NCBI RefSeq assembly: GCF_021130785.1
Contig: NC_060213.1
Span: 101,131,501-101,195,500 of the forward strand
Direction of reading: 5' to 3'
Length of the DNA stretch: 64,000 bases
Source of the DNA: Homalodisca vitripennis
Lineage: Eukaryota > Arthropoda > Insecta > Hemiptera > Cicadellidae
Below are positions 1 through 13,845 of this stretch, in pieces. A program made the translations under genes and the position numbers. How positions within the stretch are numbered: the first letter of the stretch is position 1; each line of letters starts with the position of its first letter. The notes below the pieces were generated by a model that made no database searches, was not told where the DNA came from, and saw only the letters and a program-made list of their open reading frames with translations.

Positions 1-245
1 TCTTCCCACCAACCCAAATTTTCTAGTTTGGGAATAACAAGAAGTCACTTGGAGCCAAGTCTGGTGAATATAGTGGGTGATGAACCAATTCGAATCCCAA
101 GTCGAGCACTTTTGCCAATGCGATAGGTGTTGTGAGGAGCATTGTCTTGGTGAAACAGGACTTTCTTCCGTGAAAATCTTGGACGTTTTTCAATGAGTTC
201 CTGTTTCAAACGATTAGGCAGAGCAGCACAATAGGGCCCAGTTAT
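1..245 (-). pseudogene. mariner transposase fragment, frameshifted, cut by window edge
   Basis: Read on the minus strand this is the catalytic core of a mariner-type (Tc1/mariner superfamily) cut-and-paste transposase. It begins with ITGPYCAALPNRL and continues through KKVLFHQDNAP, which carries the second catalytic Asp (codon at 144-146). In another frame it reads YSPDLAPSDFLLFPN, which carries the third Asp (codon at 44-46). The two Asp codons lie 100 nt apart. A D34D mariner needs 105 nt, so about 5 nt have been lost between them, and the frame changes near 125-135. An in-frame TAG follows FPN. Homology stops abruptly at about 245, before the N-terminal helix-turn-helix and first Asp, so the copy is broken on that side. 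The other side leaves the window. The family is clear from motifs; the copy is dead. Confidence 0.87.
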
Positions 246-249
246 GTAT

Positions 250-2860
250 CTGCCGTTTTAAAAATTATCTATCAGGATATAACAATAAACTATTAAAGTT
301 AATGCCCAACTCAGATAGAAAGCAAATGTGTTTACAAATAAGGCTAAGCATCTGCCTGTCACAGCCTGTTATTGTGACAAGATGCAATATTGCTGTGTCA
401 TCAACAGTATCATAGACTAATAAAGCTGGGTTGGCTGTCACAGACATTTTTAGTGGCTCGTAAGTCTTTGAGGCGCTCTGATTGCTTCTCTTGTGGGCAG
501 ACCAAACCCACTTTATCTTCGAAGAGTATCTGTTCTGTGCTTTATGACAAATCTACTGTACTGTGCTCAAAGATATTAAATACTTGTTTATCTAAATTTA
601 TAACAGTAAATGTTAAATAATAATGATACTTACATAATATTTCCACAGCAATTAAAAATACTTTGTCTATGAATCCAGAGCCAATTTATGGTATATAAAA
701 AAAAAACAAACTGCTTTTTCTTGAAATCAATAGAAACATTTTTCTTAAGTAATGACTTGATTATCAGCCATGCAACCTTTTGTGAGGATCGGAATGGGAA
801 AGCATTTGATGAGTTAAAACATAACTAGCGCGGCTTAGTTTGTAACCAGAATTTTGAGAAAAAATAATTTGCGTGGGTTTACAATGCAAATTAACTCTCT
901 GATCCTACTGAATATCACTCGTATTTTGACACCAAGGTTGATTAAAACTTTTCTTTTGTGCCTCTCTTATAATGATGAGTTAAAATGTTCATCATAACAC
1001 GATGTTAGTACCTAGGACGTAACGTTGAATATTCATGAGCTACGTTACGTAAAAGTTACGATTATAACACTGTGATATTGAGTGGATATGTTTTTGAGTA
1101 ATCATCTATGTTTCACATAAACTTGGATGGAAATACGATCTTTAAAATGGAGTATAGGATTAGACACTGAGTGGACATGTTCACTAAAACACTAACCACT
1201 GTGAAACTGTATCACGCTCCAATAATCTTTGCTTCGTAAATTGACCCTTTCGTCCCGACAGTCTATCTGCATAGAATCTCAGGTTCACATATTACATGTA
1301 TTGTATTAAATGTAACAACTTTTACATTTGCTCATGAATGGGTTATTTATCTAATACACGAAGTACAGTTGCGAAATTAGGACAACAACAATCAGCTGTA
1401 AATATCAACAAATAACTACGCATGTTTGTTGTTGAATAAACATGTATTGTTGATTAACTTTAACAACTAACACATCATCTGGTGTTTTTTGTATAATAAT
1501 TTATGTTTATATTTCTTTTACACCATCGATTATTTTTAATTTAATGTCTATTTGTGTAATTGTCACTAATCGCTCTTAATAAACTTTCAGTTCTTGATAA
1601 ACGTACAAATTTGTTAAATTTCCACATTTTATATATGTACTGAGATAAATTAATTAAATTTAGTGTGGTTACTCATTTTAACTGTAATTTTGTATGTCAT
1701 AAATAAAAACTCAAAAAATGTTTGAGAGAAGTATTATGGCCATGTTAACGTTGAACATTACGAATTGCAAGAATAAATTCTCACAGCTAATATTGAATTT
1801 CATGTTAAAAAAGAAACTCAAATTGTTTTATTTATATAGATTAGAAAAACTAGAAAATACTGTAGGATTTTAGCAAATGCGTTGCAGTAAAATTCCTAGG
1901 GATCGGAGGGGTATTAATTTGTATACGTATAAACATGTTCTTATATACGTATTAGCAAGGTCCTGGTAAGCATTTAAAGATTTAAAACATTTATATTTAA
2001 GAAGAAAATATTGTGATAACCCTGGATTGGATAAGTGTATACGTTTATGAAACATTTTTCTACTTTGTTTCAACATGAAACGATAATGAAAAGGCACAGT
2101 CTAAAGGCGCTCTTGAGCTGAAATTAATCGTTGTACTTAAGTATGTTTGTATACCTTCCGTCATAAAATACTATTGCAAGGTACAAAAATAGACTTAATA
2201 TATTTGGCTCTGTTGCAGATGAAAATTACAACTTTGTACATTATGTAATTTTATTACCACCAAATCAAACTAAATTAATGATCTAGGATACTAAATGCCA
2301 ATCCCAAACTAATGGTATATTTCTGGACTGGATATGTAATACAAGATGTTACATACGCCCAGTTACATGTCCCATTGACTAATGGCGTAGTTAGTAGCCT
2401 GTCCCCATTATCAGAACACTGAAATGTAGTATAGGTTATGTTTTAGTGCATTACTTATATGAACAATTCATTGCTCTTATTATGTTTTTCAGAAAAAATG
2501 TAATTTTAATTGTATACAATAGTAGCTGTTATGTTTATTTATATCTAATTTTGCCATAGCAGTGGTGCATATTTCAATCTGACTATCTCAAGATACGTTG
2601 TCCAACGCTCAAAGGAACGTTTCAATACACACACAATGGAAGGAGAAATTCAAAAGCTACATTATCCTGGAGCTTTTTAAACTATGTGTGGTTTTTAAAT
2701 TTACATTTAAAATGTACATCTTAGATTTGTTATCTATGTTTTTAATTGTGATTCCTCACATTTACTGCAAGCTTTTACAAGAAGATTACAAGAAGTTTTG
2801 AGCGGTATTATTGTTTTCTTATCGAATTTGTCTATAAGACAATAAATTGTAAGGCAGCTA
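250..2860. other. AT-rich intergenic DNA, no gene recognised
   Basis: Only short AT-rich chance reading frames are visible on either strand. No protein family, RNA gene or strong repeat was recognised. A small inverted motif (acgtaacgt near 1,018 and its complement near 1,043) is too short to interpret. Confidence 0.6.
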
Positions 2861-2864
2861 GAGC

Positions 2865-3165
2865 ACTGATAAGGTTATAAAGCACCTCGTAGCTGATTAG
2901 AAGGTAAATTGTGTAACAGCGTATTTGATGTCACGTTCTCGTTTTCAATAGAAGGATTACCACTTCCCGTTACCTCATCATGGTATTTAGTTTCCAATTA
3001 TAGATTGTAATTAACAAACACTATTATACTTCAGTATAGTCATACAATGTGCTAATGAAGCTCAATATTCAACCACAGACCCTTGTGTAGAATATCTGAG
3101 AACTGGGTGAGATAGACTTAATTACCAGCTGTGAGTAGTTACTAGCATATATGAAGATATGCTAT
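2865..3165 (+). repeat. dispersed repeat A, copy 1 (inverted partner at 54.1-54.4 kb)
   Basis: About 300 bp align by eye, with few gaps, to the reverse complement of 54,095-54,405. Shared landmarks in order are aaagcacctcgtagctgatt, then tcacgttctcg, agaaggattaccacttc, gtttccaattaca and tctgag followed by ttaccag. No coding potential or tRNA-like boxes are seen. It behaves like a short interspersed element or a non-autonomous transposon, but no terminal repeats were identified. Confidence 0.75.
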
Positions 3166-3429
3166 GAATACAAATTGGCAAGCATTTCTAATTGGTACCA
3201 CCAATTATTAGTGGAACAAATTTCTCCAAATTAATTGCCTAACGATATTTTACTATTTACTTACTAGTTAAGGGCGTAGCCTTCTTGATCAAGGCTTATA
3301 TCATAGATGTAGAGCCCTGCAATGGTTTTCACTGCAGTAGTGTGGAAGTAGTCACACATCGGGTACTTATTATTTCAGTACTCACGGGTAAAAGATTCAA
3401 ATAAATAGAAACTTGATTTATGATTGTAG

Positions 3430-3690
3430 GAGCTTAAGTTTCTGGTTCTAACAAATTAAATTTCAGTCAACACAGTTGAGTTTGCTTGCCCCAATACCTT
3501 GATTAAGAAAATATATACATATAAAGGTCAGGTAAACCTACTTTGATTAAAATCCATCTACCTCCAACCCTTGTAATAGACTTCCGGTCCGAGATATTTA
3601 AAGTGCCATGGGCTTTAGTTTGACTTTTCATAACGAGGGAAAATAAATATACTCACGTATGATTGAAAAGTTACTGGGGTTAAAAAATGT
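3430..3690 (+). repeat. internally repetitive dispersed family B, copy 1
   Basis: Two diverged monomers about 138 bp apart begin with gagtttgcttg (3,478) and tagtttgactt (3,616). Each is followed by a gaaaata-rich stretch. The signature ctacctccaacccttgtaat followed by ttccggtc is repeated almost exactly at 19.57 kb. Other relatives lie at 33.1-33.7 and 43.8-44.1 kb. Confidence 0.6.
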
Positions 3691-4169
3691 CTGTTCCAAC
3701 TATTTAAATTCACATTTAGGCCTTGCAAACCAAAAATTAAAAAGCTTCTACGTTTGATCTACATTACTAGCTCTTGAGCGTCTGTCAACTGTATATTATT
3801 GCTGTGGGACTTGTGTTATTTTTCGTAGATTTGTAAATGCATTACTGTTTTTTATTATATTTGAATTGTCTGTAACAATATCTTATTTGTAGCCATCTTG
3901 ATACTGAAGACATTCTTGTATCCATTTTGTAATTAACAGTGTTGACATTGAAAGAAATAAGAACATACGAATTTATGGTGCATAAATATAATATGAGTTC
4001 TTGTTTACTCCAATCACACAAAGTAACGTATACGTTAACTTAAAAAGGCTACTTTGGTCGAAGTTTCTTCTTCTTCCATCGCTTGAGTTTTGATTCCGGG
4101 ATTACTGAATCGTAGAAAGTCTTGAAACTTAATGATTCAACATTGCAATCTGAATTACACATCTAGCCG

Positions 4170-5490
4170 AGCACTGCATATTTAATATTATCTAAACTTT
4201 AAGTCTTAACAAATTCTTTGGTGAACTTCAGCTGAGAGCGTGAACTATTCTTCTAAAGTATTCCGCAAAACATGTTTTAATTTCCCCACATAAAGATATT
4301 CCGCGGACTTAACGAATATAACATTTAGCTGTTACCAAGATTAGCGCTTAGCAACACATTTAGTGATCCATTTTAATTTATTAAATATTTTGGAAAATTT
4401 GCTTTCTTATAAAGAAAGCCTTTAAATTAGATGTTATTCCCTAATAAAAAGGCGTTAATACCTTAATGTTGGCAATTATATTGTTTTTAACAGCAAAAAT
4501 GTTAATGGGTAAGTTGCAAAGCTTGTGCAGTCAATAAGTAATTATGATATTAATTTTTTTCTTTTAGTTATGTGTGTGCAAGAATCAATGACGAAAAATT
4601 ACACTTACCTTAAATGTTCACAAAATCCAGAGGAAGAATTGGCCTTGAGTATTCTAAAACGCCGGATTCTGGGTTTGAGATAAAGATAACACAGGTTCAA
4701 ATTCTGTCTGTGACCGTTTCACTTCTTATCAGTAATGTCGACCTCACTAGGGGGACATCAAGGGGACCATAAATAGAATTTCCATGGCATTAGATGCTTT
4801 ATTGATAATTAACGCAATCAAAATTTAAAACTAGATAATTACTTCGTCTTTGCAATTTTCATTACACTACTGATCAAGCAGTTTACACTAATGAAATATT
4901 TTCTAAAAATTTAATGTTAAACATTTTTTCTGCCTCTTTAATGAACTTCAGCTGAGAGTGTTAACAGCTGTTAAGTATTAGTTCACTTTGTAATATGTGT
5001 CTTAGCGCAGTCTGTCGGATCCAATATAAAACACTCCAAACCAACAGTTTAGAAATAATACAAATTGACTAAACAAACAATTTAAATTGTACCGAATTTT
5101 AAATCTATACTATTCTAGAATTCACTTGAAGGCACACAACTAAATTTCATTACAATCGGTCCACCCGTTTAGGAGGAGTTCATTTTTAATAGCAGTGAAT
5201 GGATAAATGTGTTAAATGGGGTTTTATTAAAGTAGATAGAGACAAACATTTATTCATATAAATACATGAATAAATATATCCGTTTCAACCAATATGGATT
5301 ATTGATCTTTATACATATTCTTTAGTATTTCTAAAGAGTCATGGAGGTATGAGAGGTTTCACGAGGCATGCTTGTGCCACATTTCAACTTTCTGGGGTAT
5401 CGGGAAGTTGGAGAATTAGTAAGATGATTGAGTGAGTGAGTGCTTTCGTGAATGAGTGAGGCCTTTGCTTTTTTATAGAGATATTTATAA
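4170..5490 (+). repeat. patchwork of degraded dispersed repeats, one tRNA-like piece
   Basis: The 16-mer gaacttcagctgagag occurs twice, near 4,222 and 4,942. The stretch attacactactgatcaag at about 4,860 and gattagcgcttagcaacaca near 4,340 both recur, diverged, at 20.41-20.66 kb. A B-box-like ggttcaaattc lies at 4,693-4,703, so 4,640-4,760 may be an old tRNA-derived SINE. The segment 5,130-5,490 ends in an imperfect gagt run (about 5,428-5,460). Boundaries are uncertain and no coding sequence is visible. Confidence 0.4.
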
Positions 5491-6124
5491 TATGTCTATT
5501 TAGTTTCTTCACATAGACTCAGTAAATATGTGGTTCACTTAAATGGGTAAATTAATTATTTGTTTAAAACACACTTTGACAATATTAACGTTAAAAACTC
5601 TCTGTCACTTAATGAAATTTTTACAGATTTTTTAAAGCTAAGTATGCCCAGCTAATTTTTTAATGTACTTAAATATACAAAAATATTACTATATTATAAT
5701 TAAATAATCATACATCAAAAGTTTTATTAAAATATTTTAAAAGTTAAAGCCTTGAAAAGTGAGGTGTCAATTAAACTTTGAATTGTGTCTGTGTAGCATT
5801 TTAGATGTAATCAAAGCCCCACTCAAATCTCATTGTCGTAATTAGATTTTCGATAGTCTGGCATTGAATTGGGAATTTAGCTGTCACGGATTGGAAACTT
5901 CTTTGTGGTACCTATAATTTGATTTATTTGAATTACAATTAAGGGGCAAATGAATTCACAAAATACGTTAGTGTTGATGTACTTTTGCCTCCATGGTCAA
6001 ATTTACAGGTTCACTTTTTATCATAGTAACTTAGCCTCCGTTATAAACAGTTTACAATAAGTCTCTCAGAGTTTGAACAACGAATTTCTATGATGTACTA
6101 ACTATAGCCCAGATGTTAATCAGT

Positions 6125-7740
6125 ATGGTCTGGTAAAGGTAATTGAAGGTTTGGTTCTTGGTATGATATCAAAAGGCTTCAATAATATTACCGTCTCCAG
6201 CATGGATTTGTAAGGGACGTTCCACACAAACTAACTGGGTTATTTATTCAGGCTACATTATATCTCCCTTTCCCGTAGTCATCAAGTTCACAGCATCTAC
6301 TTTGTCTTTTCAAATTCATTCGATAAGATAAGTTACTCACTGTTGATATCCAAGCTTAAGGGACACGGATTTGTTGGTGCACCGCTGAAGTGGTTCCGGA
6401 GCTATTTGGAGGATCGTGTACTTCAGATTACTCTCTGAAACTGTGTATCATTTGTTACTACTTCGGGGTCCCTCAGTGCTCTTAGCTAGTCCCTATCCTC
6501 TTTAATTTTTTATTAATGACATCATCAACAATCTGATATCTGAATGCGTGCTTCTTGCTGAAGATCTCAAGCTTTTTTCTGAAATATCCAATTATGATGA
6601 CTCTGCGGCCTCCAACGTGACCTGAACTTAATAACTGAGCGGTAAGTTCATAACGATATGGTACTTGAATATAAATCAGTGTTTAACAATCACCTTATGC
6701 TGACTATAAAATTCGATTATATCCAATTATATTCTAATTAATGACATTAAACGGGTGAACTTGGTGAGAGATATTAAGCCTATTTGTGCTCTACATTGTC
6801 ACTTGATGCACTTATTAACACTATGACTGTAAAAGCCAGCCATATGCCAGGTATGCTAGTACCTTTCGCATTACTAAATAAACTTTTGTTATTGCTGTAT
6901 AAAGCTTTAGTTCGTTCTCACCTTGAGCACTGTACCCTATTTTGTTCCCCTCACTATTCATCTCATATACAAAGTGTGCAAGATAATTTTTGTAGGCTCC
7001 TTGCAGTACGGCTCTCCGTATTCCTTATCGTGAAGTCTCTGTGTCGGCACTCGAGTAGGAATTTCTGCTACCTTCACTGGCAACCAGAAGAAGAGAGTTA
7101 ACATTGCATTCCAAACTTATTAATGGAGTAACATATTCTCTAGAGATTTTCTAGGGCATATAATTCTTGGTACCTGCAATAAATAGGTTGAGAAGGTTTT
7201 TTGCTGTTGGCCGTCACTGGAACAGCTACAGCTTCTATAGTCCTATAGCCCGTCTTCACAGATTTGGCAATGGTGTTTCTGAAGATGTGGAATTGTTTTA
7301 TAGTAATGTATGTAAACCTAATCTTTTGTATTTGATGTAAACCAGTTGACAGGTAAATTGCACCGTAGATTCATGTTTACTTTTAGTTTATATTATATTT
7401 ATATTTTTATTACAAATGTAATAATCCGTTTTTGTTATAGTTCATTGTTAATGATTTCATTGCTCTTTATTTATTGTTGATTATTGAATTCTGTCGAATT
7501 GTACATTTTTGCATTACTTTGGGCGCATGCCATGTAAATAGTATATGGACTTGAGTTTATCCTAGTATTGTTGCTATTTTCTTGTTTTATTACTGTGTAA
7601 TATGGTTTTCTATTGCTGTTATGCCGGATCATTGTATTATATTGTTATGCTTATTATTGATTGTTGTTCATTTTCATATATTGATTATAATTCGTAAACT
7701 GTTAGATGCCGATGGTAGAAGAATAAATAAAAGTAAATAT
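6125..7740 (+). pseudogene. Jockey-like non-LTR reverse transcriptase, inactive
   Basis: Broken frames spell a non-LTR reverse transcriptase of the Jockey/CR1 type. In order they give a QHGF/RST-like entry with RSTQTNL, then YFVFSNSFDKISYSLL (palm motif A), LKGHGFVGAPLKWFRSYL, a decayed SG-PQ-S region, and LLAEDLKLF in place of the FADD/YADD box. The thumb region follows at 6,890-7,080 with ALVRSHLEHC, and a C-terminal segment RRFFAVGRHWNSYSF and SPIARLHRF ends near 7,320. The motif A aspartate codon is GTC (Val, 6,304-6,306), and motif C reads AED (6,557-6,565), so catalysis is lost as well as the frame. After the last coding trace there is an AT-rich 3' region ending in an A-rich tail near 7,740. 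The 5' part (ORF1, endonuclease) is absent, as in 5'-truncated insertions. Confidence 0.8.
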
Positions 7741-7744
7741 CCAG

Positions 7745-8585
<841 letters not shown>

Positions 8586-8589
8586 TTTT

Positions 8590-9320
8590 AACTACAGATT
8601 ATTATTCTAGATATATTAACATGTTTTCAATATTAAAAGTACGACAAAAATAACAGTAAATATGTACACCGGGTAACAAAAGAAAACATTAATCTTAAGT
8701 TAAAGAATCGGTTGTAGATTACTGTATTGTTTATTTCCTCGGAAATGGGTTAACTGATGAAAGGAAGTAATTCCAGGATGTAATAACAGATTATACACGC
8801 TAATGTTCTTTAAATTACTATATTTTTTAAATGATTTTTTGTGCTTTTTATAACTAACTAATAAATATGGGAGTTGTTACACTAAAATTGATGTTACAGT
8901 AAAATTTATTTTGTTGATTGTTATTACAAATATAACATTTAACCACAATATTATGTCAGTAAAACCTTTTATCGTATATGGTCAAACATAAAAACCTGAA
9001 TATTTTATTTTTATAATTACGAGAATAGTTTTTATTCCTTATATTACGTGTTTGTTTGTACCATCCTGTAGAATCTATTGAGAGTAAAGTTAATAAGGAT
9101 GTAACATCAAAGTCTTTTGTTTTGAACACTGTATTTTTAATATATATATACAATTGAAGTTTAGTTCCGACTACCGTTTGTTTAAAGAAGCTTAATCGAC
9201 AGAATCTAAACTTGACTGAAACTATATCGATTTAATGTCGATCAAAATAGGAAAAATGAGTTATCAATATTTGATGGAATAAAAGTAAAGTAAATAATGT
9301 AATGTTTCCAACCACCAATG
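8590..9320. other. AT-rich spacer, nothing recognised
   Basis: No supported gene or repeat. Confidence 0.45.
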
Positions 9321-9327
9321 TCAGAGC

Positions 9328-9412
9328 TATTGTATAACGACTTGGATTGTTGATATTAATATTCCAGAGTATTAATATTTAAATCATCAATAATACATCC
9401 AAGACGATATAA
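9328..9412. repeat. short imperfect inverted repeat
   Basis: Arms around cgacttggat and atccaag followed by acg enclose a palindromic ttaatatt...aatattaa core. Together they could fold into a hairpin of about 80 nt. It may be a tiny foldback remnant. Confidence 0.5.
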
Positions 9413-9439
9413 AATATTTTTTGATTAGTAAAGATCCTA

Positions 9440-10530
9440 GTGAATATTAAGTACAATGTATTACTAAATTTGTTAACTATTAAATATTATCTGGTTTGTC
9501 TAAAATAAAAATACTGTTCTAAATAAAAACAATGGATTTATTTTTAACTGGCAAATTAATAAGTTCAACGTTTCAGAATTTTTATCACTCTATTTTCCAC
9601 AAAGAATTGACAAACCGTTTAGTAAATTTAAAAATTCCTTTGGCAAGAAATAAAAATATTAATCAAATATATCAAAATAAAAATCAGAGCTCTCTTCTAA
9701 AATAAAATAATAAAGTTTTAAAATAAAAATGAAATACCACTTGGAAATAACTAAAATAAAAATGTTCACTTCTAAGTTCACTCAAAATTCAAAATAAAAA
9801 TTTAAACTTCTCTTTACACTATTTGAACCATAACTTTCAAGTCTCTGCAATTCAGATTACAACTCTCTCTCTAACAATTATTAAAGTTCAATTAATTTTC
9901 AATTAATAATTCACAATAAAACAGTTCCAGTTAATTATTAATAAATTACTACTTTTCCAAATCTCAATTAAAGTTATTAACAAAGTTAAATTTTAATTCA
10001 CTTCTCTTGCAAGCATGAACCAAATGTAACTTGTATAATTCTATTATGCTCTATTGTTCTTCGAGAATAAGTTATTCAGAATGCTCTGTAGTTTCTTTGA
10101 ATTTAATTTTTCCTATAAAAAAGACAACAGAATTAATTTAAAATCAGATCAGGATGACTATTTCAATAAAACGTACAATAAATTTGGTGCTTACCTCAAA
10201 ATCACTCGCGGAAAAATTTAAGAAATACGGCGCACTGCAATTAACTTTACTCACGAAAAAAAACCAAAAGAAGGGCAAAAATTATGAGCGGGCGCTTAAA
10301 TACTTCCCTTTCCAATCAACTTTGCAGGGCATCCGTGGTGCACTCTCATTGGTCCAGCTGTATCAAACCAGGAGAACAATACTCGCAACAAGACAAGTTC
10401 TAATCAATTCAAGGCAGTCAACCTGCCTTCCTAACAATTTAAAACTACCAGTACTAACTTGCCAAAGGATTACATGTTCGTTTTTACCCTGACATTTCAC
10501 AATCTAATCTAAAATTAAGTCCCAATATTT
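9440..10530 (-). promoter_or_regulatory. A-rich repeat followed by a promoter-like block (minus strand)
   Basis: From 9,440 to 9,830 the motif aaaataaaaat recurs irregularly. Reading the minus strand from 10,380 downward there is a CCAAT box (complement of attgg at 10,348-10,352), then TATTTAAG (10,302-10,295). About 100 nt further on is a good 5' splice donor, GAG|GTAAGC, with the exon ending near 10,195. This could be the promoter and first non-coding exon of a host gene or of a mobile element such as an LTR. A similar architecture occurs at 28.2-29.2 kb, which favours a repeated element. The plus-strand open frame here has no recognisable domain. Confidence 0.35.
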
Positions 10531-10534
10531 CGAT

Positions 10535-13500
10535 CCGAAAATTTTTATTTAATTTAAGTTTTAATAAAAAAAATAAATCAATGTAGCTTTAAAAACGCTA
10601 CATATTGTCAGAGTATTGCTTTAAAATAAAATAATAAACCTGTTTTACATTGTTTTATCACTTCATTTGAAGTTTCTAAACAAACTACTTGATTTCCATT
10701 AAATGTAGACAATTTTGCAAATATTTATTTATTGAACCCTCGTACAACTTACCGTAATATAATAGAATGTTACTAAAGAAAAACATTTCTTCGTGTAACA
10801 CCTAAATAGGTCATATATTTACGAGTATATATTTAGATTTTTAAATCTCAAAAGTAAATGATATGAAAGCAAAATATAACGTTTATTCTAATAAATTCGT
10901 CCGCGTAGCAATTGACCAGTGTAAAGTTTCATAGAAAATTTATTGTTTTATTAAAATTGTTTCTGATATTTATAACATATTTGTTTTTTTCTTATAAAAA
11001 TAATATTTGTGCTTTTTACCTTATAGGTATCAATATAATGTGTAACAATAAAGTTCTGTCTCTTAAGATACTTCTTGTATAATGATTATTAAAGTGTGCA
11101 AATATTAAAAGTGTAGCAGGTTATTAGTTTCAAGGATCAAGTTATAATCTATGTGTAAGCAATGTGTTTACAGTAATGTATATGTTCGTATTATCGGTTT
11201 TGAGAGTCGATTAAGGAATAGGTCAAATATTACGGAAAGGACATTTTGTTTACATTTATGTATAATAGATAGTAAGGAATAGATAATTAAAAGATTGAGG
11301 AAAGGGATGTGTGTAAACAATTAATATAAAAACACAAAATAATTTGAATACAGAATGTCTTGGAATGTAAAGAGAATTTATTAAAAATCTTCCGTAGCTA
11401 AGCTTGATCGATAATTAATTAAAAGTATATTACAATAATTCAGGTATGGGCAAGATCAAGTTTTATCCATGACATTGGCTTTTATTGAAATCTTATCAGA
11501 GATGTGTACAGGAATTGAAATCGACAACCAAGAAAACAAGCAAATTTTTCCTTTAAAAAGACTTAGTTTTTCCATCTATTCTGAAATCAGCCAAATTAAC
11601 GCATGAATTTAATTTTAACAAGCCCTTGAAAAGTTATCGCAATAGTAATTGCAATTGTTCCTCTTCTTAGGAAAATGCTTGAAAATACCTTTCAAACAAG
11701 ATAGTGGTTTCTTGGATGACTATAATAACCGTGAGTTCACAATTTTAATGTAAGAAAGATAGTTAAAGGATTTCGCAGTAACTAATCTCTTAGATCACCC
11801 AGTCTATGTGTTGGAGAGGGAAAAACACATTTTCGGTCCTATTGAGTTTAGGTTGGGAAATATTTTTATGTTAAATTCATATATCTATAACTTCTCTGAT
11901 TTCAAACAGCTATGCTAATTGTTTGGCGAGAAGCAATATTAATTTTCTATGAAAAATATTAAAAAATACACGTGCTTTGTAAGACAATGTTAATTTGGAA
12001 AATATAATTTCATGCAAATAAATAAAAATATTTTATTCCCTGAAACTATATGTCATGTGCATATTGCAAAAAATTCACATTTTATTCTTAAGCAGTTGCT
12101 TGGACCTGACAACAAAATTGTGTAAACGTCCTACTCTAAATTCCCATAATTTCACATTAGGTAACATGTTTTAGATTTTCTGCATTCAAGGAAGGTAATA
12201 TTAAAATAATATGAATGAAGCACAAAAATGTTCAAATCCAAAATTGATTGTATCATTTTAAATGGTTCTTATGTGGAAACATAAGCATCGAAATCAAATC
12301 ACTCGCACTCAAATTATTCTTACAATTGAAGGTACTCGGTTTACGATATCACGATGTCATAGCTGGGGTCAAGATGTCTTAAGCGGCAAATAAGAAGTGG
12401 TATATTTGAAGAAAAATAATAATATTCATTTTTAATATATACTTTTAATGTACTTGTATTTCATTATTTATGTTAAAATTTAACAATCTACTATATTTGT
12501 ATACGAATTTTATAGACATTAATTTTAAAGGTTAATATAAAGGGGTTTACTTCTGCAAAATGAATGTATAAATTATGCAATTTAATGGAAAAATATTTAC
12601 TTTACGTTTCACAGTAGTATATATACCTACTGTAATTACGCTCTTTACATTTTCCTAGAACCGGATTTCATCATATTAATCTAGTAGAATATGGTACTAA
12701 TGTTAAGTGGAATGTTCACAATTATAAGGAAAAACTTTGCATTTCTTGGCAAGTACTCTACACGTTTCTTTTATTACTTCTAGTGATTTTACAGGAACCT
12801 TTGTTAAAATAACAATACCTTTGGCTCAGAAATGTCATTTTGTATTAATTGAATTTCAGTAAGAGATAGTAGTATATACGTGTGCGAGAACTGGAGTCTA
12901 ACCGGTTCCATCCTGCCGAAGACCCAGGATATAAGTCATATCCCTTACACCTTGAACTGTCTTTTATAATAAATATATAATTAAAGCCATGATCGCTTCG
13001 TACCCAGGTCCATTTAATGTAAAATCATATCTTAATAATCTTTATGACAATACAGAGAAAATGAAACTATATTGATAAAAAAGGTGTTTTACCATCAATC
13101 ACACCTACGTTGATTCATGATCACATCCATTTGTGACTTATTGTAAACTTGTAAATATTTATTTAATATTTGTGCTCGAAATAAAATCCAGAATAATATA
13201 GATAGATAAAGGAAAATATACATATACTAGCACGTTACCGGTTTAAAAATCAATATAAACACAAAGTTTCAGGGTTTAGAAAATCTTATAAGGTAATTTT
13301 ATTTTTACAACTAGTTTTCTTAGTATTGTTCTCTGAACATTCAATACCTGCATTGCTATTTGTAATGAGGAATTTATTCAAACTAATAATATCCAAACAC
13401 GAGCCGTATTATTCTACCTCCACACTCTGTTATTTTACAGGTCATAAAAGCATTATGTGAGAGCCCAACGTAACTACACCATGGTGGCGTAGAGTGTAAA

Positions 13501-13840
13501 ACCGTACGCAACGTGTTGAAGCAAATGTGCAAAAATGTTACTGTGTAGTTGGAAAACTAATGTCCTGAAATTTTATCCTAGGATACTTACCTCTTTCAAT
13601 ACAACCTGGTGATAAAACCTGAACATTAGGTTGGCTGAATTTCACAATCATGTAGAAGTCTATAATACTTTATTCATCATGTCGAATCTCAAATGAAAGT
13701 TACAAGTAAACAGTGAATATTAAAATGGCTATCAGGTTGCATCAAATTGATGATATATGAAAATAATGTTACATTTTTGGTTTATCATTAGAATATTAAA
13801 ACTTTTATCATTAGTTTTATTGAAAAAGGTTAGGTAAGGT
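10535..13840. other. 3.3 kb AT-rich DNA, no gene recognised
   Basis: Apart from a small hairpin (atgtagc with gctacat, 10,583-10,605), I see no gene, RNA or clear repeat. Short frames are AT-driven. Confidence 0.55.
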
Positions 13841-13845
13841 TATGA

